Of a DNA stretch of 32,087 nt, positions 1 to 5,718 are shown piece by piece (position 1 is the first letter of the stretch; each line of letters begins with the position of its first letter). The stretch covers positions 1-32,087 of the forward strand of contig JACIXH010000037.1 of NCBI GenBank assembly GCA_014360565.1, in the 5' to 3' direction. The notes under the pieces were generated by a model. That model made no database searches. It was not told the DNA's origin and saw only the letters and a list, made by a program, of their open reading frames with translations. The translations under genes were made by a program, and so were the position numbers. This stretch comes from Nocardia sp. Lineage in GTDB: Bacteria > Actinomycetota > Actinomycetes > Mycobacteriales > Mycobacteriaceae.

Positions 1-30
1 GTCGACAACGATCGGTTCGACCTGCGCTGA
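1..30 (+). CDS. C-terminal tail of an upstream gene (partial)
   Basis: Frame 1 reads nine residues (VDNDRFDLR) and then TGA. It is followed directly by a strong hairpin (40-76), which is what the end of a transcription unit should look like. Too little of the protein is present to name it. Confidence 0.6.
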   Translation, partial: VDNDRFDLR

Positions 31-39
31 GGTATCCGA

Positions 40-76
40 CGAGCCCCGGCCGACCAGCGAGGTCGGCCTGGGCTCG
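40..76 (+). terminator. Strong hairpin terminator of the upstream gene
   Basis: A long inverted repeat: the left arm at 40-55 (cGAGCCC then GGCCGACC) pairs with the right arm at 61-76 (GGTCGGCC then GGGCTCg) around the loop AGCGA. There is one internal mismatch per arm. No U-tract follows, which is usual in actinobacteria. It separates the upstream gene from the promoter at 81-105. Confidence 0.75.
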
Positions 77-80
77 TCGC

Positions 81-105
81 GTTTCCCGCCGACCTCGCCG
101 GGTAC
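81..105 (+). promoter_or_regulatory. SigF/SigB-type promoter upstream of the DUF5709-like gene
   Basis: GTTT (81-84), 15-nt spacer, GGGTAC (100-105). This matches the SigF consensus GTTT-N15-GGGTAT at all but the last base. It lies about 70 nt before the ATG at 177 and just after the hairpin at 40-76. Confidence 0.7.
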
Positions 106-176
106 TGCGCAGACGACCATCACCGCGGACTGCGACGTCCAGGTGGCCCGCTCACGTTCGGGAAGGAAGACCCGCG

Positions 177-590
177 ATGACCGAACCCGGCGATACCTTC
201 GATCCGCCGCAGGACACCGGCGCACCCGACTCGGTGGAGACCGATCCCGCGGCGCTCAACAGCAGCGAGGACCTCGACGAGGATCGGCTGCACGAAGACC
301 CGCTCGAAGCCGGCATGGACCCGCCCGAGCACTGGGAGGGTGCTACGCAATACGGGATGACCGCCTGGGAGCAGGCCCATCCGCGTGGGATCGACGATCG
401 GCTGGCCGAGGAAGAACCCGACGTCGACCCCGCCGCACCGGCCCCGCCGACCGGCGAGACCGTCGATCTCGACCAGGATGCCGAGCCGGCGCCGCCCGTT
501 CCCGACTATGAGCAGGAGCACGGCATCTCCGCCGATGTGGCGGGCGGGTCGATGCCCGCCGAGATCCGCACACCCGATCCCGCCGATTGA
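177..590 (+). CDS. DUF5709-like acidic protein
   Basis: A 137-aa, strongly acidic, proline-rich soluble protein. The central block (SEDLDEDRLHEDPLEAGMDPPEHW, then GMTAWEQAHPRGIDDRLAEEEPD, about residues 30-82) is the signature I associate with the actinobacterial DUF5709 family, whose function is unknown. No signal peptide or membrane segment is visible. The ATG has a good ribosome site (GGAAGGAAGA, 161-170). It appears monocistronic: a SigF-type promoter at 81-105 precedes it and a GC-rich hairpin at 599-627 follows. The promoter suggests induction in stress or stationary phase. The gene is certain; the family assignment is from memory. Confidence 0.85.
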   Translation: MTEPGDTFDPPQDTGAPDSVETDPAALNSSEDLDEDRLHEDPLEAGMDPPEHWEGATQYGMTAWEQAHPRGIDDRLAEEEPDVDPAAPAPPTGETVDLDQDAEPAPPVPDYEQEHGISADVAGGSMPAEIRTPDPAD

Positions 591-598
591 TCCCAGAA

Positions 599-627
599 CG
601 GGCTGCCCCCTGCCGTGGGGCCGCCCG
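599..627 (+). terminator. Probable terminator after the DUF5709-like gene
   Basis: CGGGCTGCCCC (599-609) and GGGGCCGCCCG (617-627) pair with one mismatch around a 7-nt loop, 9 nt after the stop codon. GC-rich and without a U-tract. Confidence 0.5.
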
Positions 628-693
628 ACCCATCCGGACGTCTGTGCACAGCGAACTCCGTCGGCCTTGTGGCCCGATCATCTGGGAGGAACT

Positions 694-1263
694 GTGAACA
701 GCGAACTGGACGAGATTGCCATCGCGAGCACCGTCAGAGCCGGCGATCGTGAGATACGGGTGGAGATCGCCGATCCGCGACAGGACCATGCGACGCACGG
801 CTGGCAGTGCACCTACCGCGTCGTCGGCGCCCGTGCGCACAGAGTCCACGGCCCGGACAGGTTGGGAGCCATCTACGCGGCGTTGATCGATATCCCCCAG
901 GCCGCGGCACGGGCAGGCGCGCAAGGCCACGCGAGCGCGTCCGGCGACCAGCGCGCACCGATCGTCTCGCGGCGGCGCACCGGCGAGTCCCCCTTGTCGG
1001 CGGCGCAGGCCCGCGAGTTCGGCCCACCGTTGGGCGCCAAGGCCGTGCAGACTCCGTCGGGCCCGGTGGTCATCATGCTCGGCAGGCCCCGCCAAGACCC
1101 CGAGCGGCCACACACTTTTCTGTGCCCGTTCCGCATCGACGATCGCACCGAGGCCTTCGGCCAGGGGATCGACGAGGTGCGCGCAGTGATCTCGGCGGTC
1201 CGCGGTGTCGGGTCCATCCTGGGAATCGCGCTGGACTGGCCGTTGCCGAGCACTGCGCGGTGA
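694..1263 (+). CDS. Hypothetical protein with two DUF6968-like repeats
   Basis: A 189-aa protein. I chose the GTG at 694 because GGGAGGA (684-690) sits 3 nt upstream; the open frame extends further upstream but without protein-like composition. The C-terminal half (about residues 110-180: a beta segment, GRPRQDPERPHTFLCPFRIDD, then an Ala/Val-rich helix) resembles the DUF6968 pattern of strand, 'CPYRI' core and helix. The N-terminal half (about residues 8-70: IADPRQD...WQCTYRVVG...LGAIYAALIDI) repeats the same order, so the protein looks like a degenerate internal duplication. Function unknown. No promoter stands out. It converges with csbD at a shared terminator (1262-1295). Confidence 0.8.
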   Translation: MNSELDEIAIASTVRAGDREIRVEIADPRQDHATHGWQCTYRVVGARAHRVHGPDRLGAIYAALIDIPQAAARAGAQGHASASGDQRAPIVSRRRTGESPLSAAQAREFGPPLGAKAVQTPSGPVVIMLGRPRQDPERPHTFLCPFRIDDRTEAFGQGIDEVRAVISAVRGVGSILGIALDWPLPSTAR

Positions 1264-1295
1264 TCGAGCCGACCGGTCGTCCGGTCGGCTCGATC
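1262..1295. terminator. Bidirectional terminator between convergent genes
   Basis: A perfect 15-bp inverted repeat: GATCGAGCCGACCGG (1262-1276), loop TCGT, and its complement at 1281-1295. It overlaps the stop codon of the upstream plus-strand gene and lies 16 nt beyond the stop of the minus-strand CsbD gene, so it can serve both. Confidence 0.85.
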
Positions 1296-1311
1296 CGCGT
1301 CCGACAGTGCG

Positions 1312-1518
1312 TTACTTGCCGAACTTCTGCTTCACCGCGTCCACGGCATCGCCGACGGTCGACTTCACGTCCGCTACCGCGCGCTTCACGCCCGCCTCGA
1401 GCTGGTCGGCCTTGCCCTCGGCACGCAGCTGCTCGTCGCCGGTCGCGGCGCCCGCCGCTTCCTTGGCCTTGCCGCCCAGGTCATCGGCGGTGTTGCTGAA
1501 CTTGTCTGCGACAGACAT
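1312..1518 (-). CDS. CsbD family stress-response protein
   Basis: A 68-aa, Lys/Ala/Asp-rich helical protein. It begins MSVADKFSNTADDLGGKAKEAAGAATGDEQLRAEGKADQ, the typical CsbD pattern (xKGKxKEAxGxxTgdxxLxxeGkxdq), and ends in an amphipathic repeat (VKRAVADVKSTVGDAVDAVK). CsbD was named as a SigB-controlled protein in Bacillus subtilis; its biochemical role is unknown. The ribosome site GAAGGAG lies 6 nt before the ATG. I found no good SigF-type promoter in the 168-nt gap to the divergent ECF sigma gene, although the family is classically of that regulon. Confidence 0.92.
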   Translation of the reverse strand: MSVADKFSNTADDLGGKAKEAAGAATGDEQLRAEGKADQLEAGVKRAVADVKSTVGDAVDAVKQKFGK

Positions 1519-1686
1519 GTGAACTCCTTCTCGCCTCGATCACGCACCGTTCGGCGCACACAGTGAGGACACCGCGACACCCCGAAAGCGCACGGAACCG
1601 ATAACGAGACGACGATCACCCATAATTCGCCGTGACGATGACGCGCGCGTCGGTGTCCATCACAGGAGCAGCGGAGGAGGTGCCGT

Positions 1687-2253
1687 GTGACTACGACGTC
1701 ACCCGCGACCGAGGCAGAGCTGGATGACGCGACCCTCGCAGGTCGGGCGCGTGACGGCGATGTCCGCGCATATGAGCAGCTGGTGCTGCGCTACCAAGGA
1801 CCGATGTTCCGCCTGGCGGCCAAGATGCTGGCCGACCGGGCCGAAGCCGAGGACGTCACCCAGGAGGTGTTCCTCAAGGCCTGGCGAACGATCGGGCGAT
1901 TGCAGGACGACGCCGCTTTCGCGGGCTGGCTCTACCGGATGACGACCAACCGGTGCCTCAACGTGATCCGCGCGCGACGCCCCGCCGCCGAGGTCGATCC
2001 CGACACGACGGCCTCGACCCATCCGGACACCCGGCCCGACCACGCCACCGAGGTGAGCAGTCAGATGGCGGCGCTGACCGACGCGCTGCAACTGCTCACG
2101 CCCGAACAGCGGGCCTGCTGGCTGTTGCGCGAAGTGCACGGCCGCTCCTATGACGAGATCGCCGAGATCGTCGGCGCCAACAGCACAGCGGTGCGCGGGC
2201 GGATCGCACGTGCCCGAGCCCAACTGGCAGAGGTGATGAAGCCATGGCGGTGA
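1687..2253 (+). CDS. ECF-type RNA polymerase sigma-70 factor
   Basis: 188 aa. Sigma region 2 spans about residues 28-97 (AYEQLVLRYQGPMFRLAAKML...AEDVTQEVFLKAW...FAGWLYRMTTNRCLNVIR). Region 4 spans about 128-182 (LTPEQRACWLLREVHGRSYDEIAEIVGANSTAVRGRIARARAQL) with its helix-turn-helix. Region 3 is absent, as in extracytoplasmic-function sigmas. The GTG start at 1687 has a near-perfect ribosome site, GGAGGAGG (1673-1680). Its 3' end overlaps by 10 nt the next gene, which carries an anti-sigma zinc motif fused to an Asp23-like domain. This is therefore the first gene of an Asp23/Gls24 operon and probably its regulator. I could not identify its own promoter with confidence. Confidence 0.93.
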   Translation: MTTTSPATEAELDDATLAGRARDGDVRAYEQLVLRYQGPMFRLAAKMLADRAEAEDVTQEVFLKAWRTIGRLQDDAAFAGWLYRMTTNRCLNVIRARRPAAEVDPDTTASTHPDTRPDHATEVSSQMAALTDALQLLTPEQRACWLLREVHGRSYDEIAEIVGANSTAVRGRIARARAQLAEVMKPWR

Positions 2254-2819
2254 CCCACAGCACCGACAACGACTACCTGCTCCCGTGCGGACGCGGGCTC
2301 GAACAGGTGTGGGAACGACTCGATGACGGCGACCTCGACCCGCACGAATCCTCGTGCCCCCACTGCGCGGCGGCCAGGGAGAGCCTGCTGACGTTGCGCA
2401 CCGCCACCCGCGAACTGATCGAAGAACCCGACCCGCCACCACCGGATCTGTTCGGGCGCATCATGTCCGCCGTGCGCGCCGACGTGCGCCGCGGCCATAC
2501 CCTCACCCTCGACACACCCCATCCCGGTGCGATCCAGGTCAGCGAACAGGCCGTCGCGGTGGTGCTGCGGTTCGCGGCCGACACCGTCGACGGCGTGCGT
2601 GCGCGCGGCTGCCGCGTACAGAGCAGCGAAACCGGCGAGGACGGCGAGCAGGTGATCGCCGTGAACATGACCATCGCGGTCCGCCACGGCGGATCGAGTA
2701 TCGACGACATCGTCTCGGTGGTGCGAGCTCGGGTACGTGCCGCGGCGAGCGCGCGGGTGGGCGTGCGGCTGGGTGCGCTCGACCTCACCGTCGTCGACAT
2801 CTACGAGGCAGACCGATGA
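2244..2819 (+). CDS. Zinc anti-sigma-like motif fused to an Asp23/Gls24-like domain
   Basis: 191 aa. The N-terminus (residues 12-60) resembles a zf-HC2/ZAS anti-sigma domain. It reads LLPCGRGLEQVWERLDDGDLDPHESSCPHC, with the H-x3-C-x2-C triad at His34, Cys38 and Cys41, followed by a helix. A proline linker (62-68) leads to a C-terminal alpha/beta domain (about 95-188) with the Asp23/Gls24 pattern: strand, 'ADTVDGVRARGC', 'VNMTIAVRHGGSSIDDIVSVVRARVRAA', 'LDLTVVDIY'. No membrane segment is present. The gene overlaps the ECF sigma gene by 10 nt, the classic arrangement of a sigma and its anti-sigma. I infer that it restrains the sigma factor and that the Asp23-like domain supplies the signal or tethers it to the membrane complex encoded downstream. 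The inhibition is not proven by sequence. Confidence 0.88.
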   Translation: MAVTHSTDNDYLLPCGRGLEQVWERLDDGDLDPHESSCPHCAAARESLLTLRTATRELIEEPDPPPPDLFGRIMSAVRADVRRGHTLTLDTPHPGAIQVSEQAVAVVLRFAADTVDGVRARGCRVQSSETGEDGEQVIAVNMTIAVRHGGSSIDDIVSVVRARVRAAASARVGVRLGALDLTVVDIYEADR

Positions 2820-3193
2820 CCGCCACCGTGCCCGAGACCGAACTGGTCGTCGGCGATGCCGTGATCGCCGGTGTCGCCGCCCGGGCGGCGACGCAGGTCC
2901 CGGGCGTGGCACGGCTCGAGCCCGGGGTCCTGGGCTTGGTCGGCCATCTGGCCCGCACCGGCCGCCATCTGTGGATCGGGCAGGAACCGGTGCCCTCGGC
3001 CGGCGTCCGGATCCGGCGCGCCGGTGGGTTGCTCAGTGTCCAGGTCGATCTGGCGTTGACGGCCTCGGGGCATGCCGGTGAGGTGGGCAGGGCCGTTCAG
3101 CTGGCCGTCACCCGGGCCGTGGCCGAGCACACCGGCGCCGAGGTCGACGAAGTGACGGTCTGGGTGCTCGATATCGAACCGGAGCGAGCGTGA
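2816..3193 (+). CDS. Asp23/Gls24 family protein (paralogue 2)
   Basis: 125 aa. It starts at an ATG overlapping the previous stop (ATGA), indicating translational coupling. The family layout is visible: 'VGDAVIAGVAARAATQVPGVARLEPG' (about residues 11-36), an insert carrying HLARTGRHLWIG, then 'GVRIRRAGGLLSVQVDLALTASGHAGEVGRAVQLAVTRAVAEHTGAEVDEVTVWVLDI' (about 62-120). Staphylococcal Asp23 forms a membrane-proximal layer anchored by AmaP and is linked to cell-envelope stress. It is a cytosolic protein with no signal or membrane segment. The operon's other paralogues suggest a mixed assembly. Confidence 0.87.
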   Translation: MTATVPETELVVGDAVIAGVAARAATQVPGVARLEPGVLGLVGHLARTGRHLWIGQEPVPSAGVRIRRAGGLLSVQVDLALTASGHAGEVGRAVQLAVTRAVAEHTGAEVDEVTVWVLDIEPERA

Positions 3194-3528
3194 GCATTAC
3201 CGAGACCGAATTGATCGAGCGGATCGTCGCGACGATCGACGCCGTGGACGGCGTGTACGCGGCGGTCCCGATGGGCCTGCAGAACAGCCGGTGGTTGCCG
3301 TGGAACGCGGGCAGTGCCGCCGTCGACCTCGGCGACGCGGTGGTCGAGATCCGCGTCGTCGCGGCGAGCCTGCCGCTGCGTCCGCTGCTGGCGGGGCTCG
3401 ATGCCGCCGTCCGGCCGGTGCTGGCCGGGACCGCTTGGGCCACTGCGCGTTTGCGGATCCATGTCGTCGACCTGCACACCGACGCGTTCGCCGGCGACAG
3501 CGATCCAGATCACGATCCTGGCCCGTGA
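3190..3528 (+). CDS. Small Asp23/Gls24-related protein (paralogue 3)
   Basis: 112 aa. The GTG start at 3190 overlaps the preceding stop (GTGA). The sequence is divergent but keeps the order 'LIERIVATIDAVDGVYAAVP', 'AAVDLGDAVVEIRVVAASLPLRPLLAGLDAAVRPVLAGTAWATARLRIHVVDL', the beta-alpha-alpha-beta pattern of Asp23-like domains. The C-terminus is short, polar and His/Asp-rich (DSDPDHDP). I assign the family from the fold pattern plus context. It is the last gene of the tightly coupled front half of the operon; a 73-nt gap follows. Confidence 0.78.
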   Translation: MSITETELIERIVATIDAVDGVYAAVPMGLQNSRWLPWNAGSAAVDLGDAVVEIRVVAASLPLRPLLAGLDAAVRPVLAGTAWATARLRIHVVDLHTDAFAGDSDPDHDPGP

Positions 3529-3601
3529 CGAATCGCGAACCAGGGTGTCCTACCAGTGTTAGTTCGACAATTGTTGGAGCACAAGACAACCGGGAGCAGA
3601 C

Positions 3602-4078
3602 ATGACCAGCACGACCAGCGAGACCAGCAAGGCCGTCGAGAAGACCGCTGACGCGGCCAACCGCAACGGCGCTCTGGTAACCGATCAGGGCACCACCACC
3701 ATCGCCGACACCGTGGTCCAGAAGATCGCCGGACTGGCAGCGCGCGAGGTGCGCGGCGTCTACGACCTCGGCGGCGGCACCGCCCGCGCCATCGGCGCAC
3801 TGCGCGACCGTATTCCGGGTGCGTCCTCCAGCATCGGCCAGGGCGTCTCGGTCGAGGTGGGCGAGAAGCAGGCCGCGGTCGATCTCGAACTCGTCGTCGA
3901 CTACGGGGTCGCCATCGCCGAATTGGCGCGCGCGGTGCGCCGCAACGTGATCACGGCCATCGAACAGATGACCGGACTCGAGGTCGTCGAGGTCAACATC
4001 AACGTCAACGACGTCTACATCGAGGACGACGCCGATCAGCCGCAGCAGCAGGCGCCCACTCGCGACCGGGTGCAGTGA
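3602..4078 (+). CDS. Asp23/Gls24 family envelope stress response protein
   Basis: 158 aa, the most canonical member of the set. After a polar Thr/Ser-rich leader (residues 1-25) comes 'GTTTIADTVVQKIAGLAAREVRGVYDLGGG', then 'GVSVEVGEKQAAVDLELVVDYGVAIAELARAVRRNVITAIEQMTGLEVVEVNINVNDVYIED', which contains all the conserved positions of PF03780. The tail is Gln-rich and acidic. It is cytosolic and predicted to be held at the membrane by AmaP-like partners encoded downstream. The ATG is preceded by CGGGAGCAGAC. A 73-nt AT-richer gap lies upstream, so an internal promoter is possible, but I see no convincing -35/-10 pair. Confidence 0.93.
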   Translation: MTSTTSETSKAVEKTADAANRNGALVTDQGTTTIADTVVQKIAGLAAREVRGVYDLGGGTARAIGALRDRIPGASSSIGQGVSVEVGEKQAAVDLELVVDYGVAIAELARAVRRNVITAIEQMTGLEVVEVNINVNDVYIEDDADQPQQQAPTRDRVQ

Positions 4079-4079
4079 C

Positions 4080-4268
4080 ATGAACGCCACCATGATCTGC
4101 CTCGTCATGGGCCTGTCGCTCGGCTTCGCCGCCGCGTTCGGTGGGCTCGGGGCTTTCGCGGTCGTGCTGATCTTCGGTGGCCTCGGTCTGCTGATCGGGC
4201 GCTGGCTCGACGGTGAGGTCGACCTGTCCGGTCTCCTGCGTTCGGCGCAGGATCGGAGCAGGCGATGA
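4080..4268 (+). CDS. Small membrane protein of the Asp23 operon (DUF2273-like)
   Basis: 62 aa. It consists of one or two closely packed hydrophobic segments (residues 5-40: MICLVMGLSLGFAAAFGGLG, then AFAVVLIFGGLGLLIGRWL) followed by an acidic/basic tail ending SAQDRSRR. Glycine-rich hairpin membrane proteins of this size, ending 'GxLxGRWLDGE', accompany Asp23/Gls24 genes in many Gram-positives (DUF2273-like). The ATG begins 1 nt after the previous stop, and its own stop overlaps the next ATG. It is probably a membrane anchor or spacer within the complex. Confidence 0.82.
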   Translation: MNATMICLVMGLSLGFAAAFGGLGAFAVVLIFGGLGLLIGRWLDGEVDLSGLLRSAQDRSRR

Positions 4269-4582
4269 CCAGCGCCGCCGCCGAGCTGCCCGGCGCGACC
4301 ACGATCGACGAGCGCGCCGTACGGCGCATCGCCGCTCGGGCCGCGACCGAGGTGGCCGGAGTGGAGCCGGATGTGCAGGTGAGCGCGCAGGTCGTCGGGG
4401 CAGGCGCCACCCTGCACGTCCGGCTGCCGATCCGTTACCCGATGCCGGTCGCGCGCGTCACCAGCGAGTGCCGCGCGCACCTGATCGCCCGCACCGAGGA
4501 ATTGACCGGCATGACCGTGCCACGGGTCGACATCGAGGTGTCGGCCATGGTGCCGGATCCGCCGCAGAGGAGAGTTCGATGA
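4265..4582 (+). CDS. Asp23/Gls24 family protein (paralogue 5)
   Basis: 105 aa, compact. 'TIDERAVRRIAARAATEVAGVEPDVQVSAQVVGAGATLHVRLPIRYPMPVARVTSECRAHLIARTEELTGMTVPRVDIEVSAM' covers nearly the whole Asp23-like domain, including the helix-strand C-terminal signature (E-L-T-G-M-T-V-P-R-V-D-I-E-V). It has no membrane segment. ATGA overlaps with both neighbours indicate strict co-translation with the small membrane protein before it and the DUF6286-like protein after it, suggesting equimolar subunits of one complex. Confidence 0.9.
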   Translation: MTSAAAELPGATTIDERAVRRIAARAATEVAGVEPDVQVSAQVVGAGATLHVRLPIRYPMPVARVTSECRAHLIARTEELTGMTVPRVDIEVSAMVPDPPQRRVR

Positions 4583-5115
4583 CGCGCCGTCCCCGCCGGG
4601 TCGTCCCGGCCATCATTGTCGCGCTGCTGCTCGGCGCCGCCGCCGTGCTCGTCGCGGTGTCGTTGATCCAGCGGCTCACCGGCGCTCGGGAGTGGGTCTC
4701 CTACGACGCCGTCGCCGACCGGCTGCACGCCACGTCGTGGAGCAGCGGGTGGGTGCTCGGCGCGGGCATCGTCGTCGCCGTGCTCGGGCTGGCGCTACTG
4801 GCGGCGGCGGCGTTGCCGGGCAAGCCGGTGCTGCTCGCGCTCGAGCCCGGCGACGGCATCGACGCCGGCATCGCGCGCCGTAGTTTGCGCCACGCGCTGA
4901 CCGACGCGGCGGGCGGCGTCGACGGTCTGGACAAGGCGCGAGTTCGGCTGCGCCGCGGCAAGATCCAGGTGACTGGACACACCCACCACACCGTCGAACA
5001 GACCGCGCAGGACGTGGGTCAGGCCGTGGCCACCCGGCTGGAACGGATCAAGCCCGCTCATGTTCCCCGTCTGCGCACCAGCTTGCGCACGATCGGTCAC
5101 GGAGGTGCACAATGA
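4579..5115 (+). CDS. DUF6286-like two-helix membrane protein
   Basis: 178 aa. The start is Arg-rich (MTRRPRR), followed by a membrane helix at about 8-29, a loop of about 28 residues and a second helix at about 58-80. A cytoplasmic C-terminal domain (about 85-178) contains 'GIARRSLRHALTDAAGGVDGLDKARVRLRRGKIQVTGHTHH'. This topology, two helices and a soluble Asp23-like tail, parallels AmaP. DUF6286 proteins occur beside Asp23 genes in actinobacteria. The ATG overlaps the previous stop, and the stop overlaps the following ATG. It is probably one of two membrane anchors for the Asp23-like proteins; the exact role is inferred. Confidence 0.85.
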   Translation: MTRRPRRVVPAIIVALLLGAAAVLVAVSLIQRLTGAREWVSYDAVADRLHATSWSSGWVLGAGIVVAVLGLALLAAAALPGKPVLLALEPGDGIDAGIARRSLRHALTDAAGGVDGLDKARVRLRRGKIQVTGHTHHTVEQTAQDVGQAVATRLERIKPAHVPRLRTSLRTIGHGGAQ

Positions 5116-5687
5116 CCAGCGCCAATCGGCCCGCCCGTCTCAATCGCGGTCTGCTCGGCCTCCTCGGCCTGCTGCTGGCCGCGGCGGGCGCGCTACTGAT
5201 CGCGGCGCACTTCGGCGCCATCGGCCGGGTCGCCCGCGATACGCCCCTGGTCCCTGGCACCGAAGAACCGCCCCGCCTGGTCTTCTACCTCGCGATCGCC
5301 GGTTCGGTCGTGCTGGTGCTGGCCGCACTGCGCTGGCTGGCCGCACAGTTCACCCGGCTGCCCAAGCGCACCGAGTGGCAGATCGGTGAGCCGGACCAGC
5401 GGGGTCGCACCCGGCTGGGGTCGAGCACGGCCGCCGAGCCGGTGGCGGCCGATATCGAGACCTACGACGGTGTCCGTTCGGCCACCGCCCGGCTCTCGGG
5501 CAACGCGCTCGCACCCGATCTGCATCTGCTGGTCACCACCGACCCCGATGCCGATCTGAGCGCGTTGCGCATCCGGATCCTCGGCCACGCCGTCACCCGG
5601 CTGCGCACAGCCCTGGATCTCACCGCGCTACCCGTGACAGTCGAGTTCCGGATCGCCGATCGCGGGCGTGCCGTCCGCGCACGCTGA
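5112..5687 (+). CDS. amaP: AmaP-like alkaline shock membrane anchor protein
   Basis: 191 aa, close to the usual length of AmaP. Membrane helices lie at about 13-33 and 56-78, followed by a cytoplasmic domain (about 85-188) containing 'TEWQIGEPDQRGRTRLGSSTAAEPVAADIETYDGVRSATARLSGNALAPDLHLLVTTDPDADLSALRIRILGHAVTRLRTAL'. In Staphylococcus aureus AmaP anchors Asp23 to the membrane. This is the last gene of the operon, and its ATG overlaps the previous stop. It is convergent with the hydrolase gene, with 31 nt between the stops. The anchor role is inferred from topology and context; the symbol is used in that sense. Confidence 0.83.
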   Translation: MTSANRPARLNRGLLGLLGLLLAAAGALLIAAHFGAIGRVARDTPLVPGTEEPPRLVFYLAIAGSVVLVLAALRWLAAQFTRLPKRTEWQIGEPDQRGRTRLGSSTAAEPVAADIETYDGVRSATARLSGNALAPDLHLLVTTDPDADLSALRIRILGHAVTRLRTALDLTALPVTVEFRIADRGRAVRAR

Positions 5688-5718
5688 GGCGAGCCGGATC
5701 GACATCCGATGGTGGGCT

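Noticed and set aside
1594..1621. GGAACC as an ECF-type -35 before the sigma gene at 1687
   Set aside because: No matching ECF -10 (CGTC or GTT type) is found 16-18 nt downstream, so autoregulation of the ECF sigma is not supported here.
1519..1686. SigF-type promoter for csbD
   Set aside because: The best minus-strand candidates (GGGTGT near 1577-1582) lack a GTTT at 14-15 nt, although the family is classically of that regulon.
3197..4480. 427-codon minus-strand open frame
   Set aside because: It spans several overlapping Asp23-operon genes on the other strand, and its composition is that of an antisense shadow.
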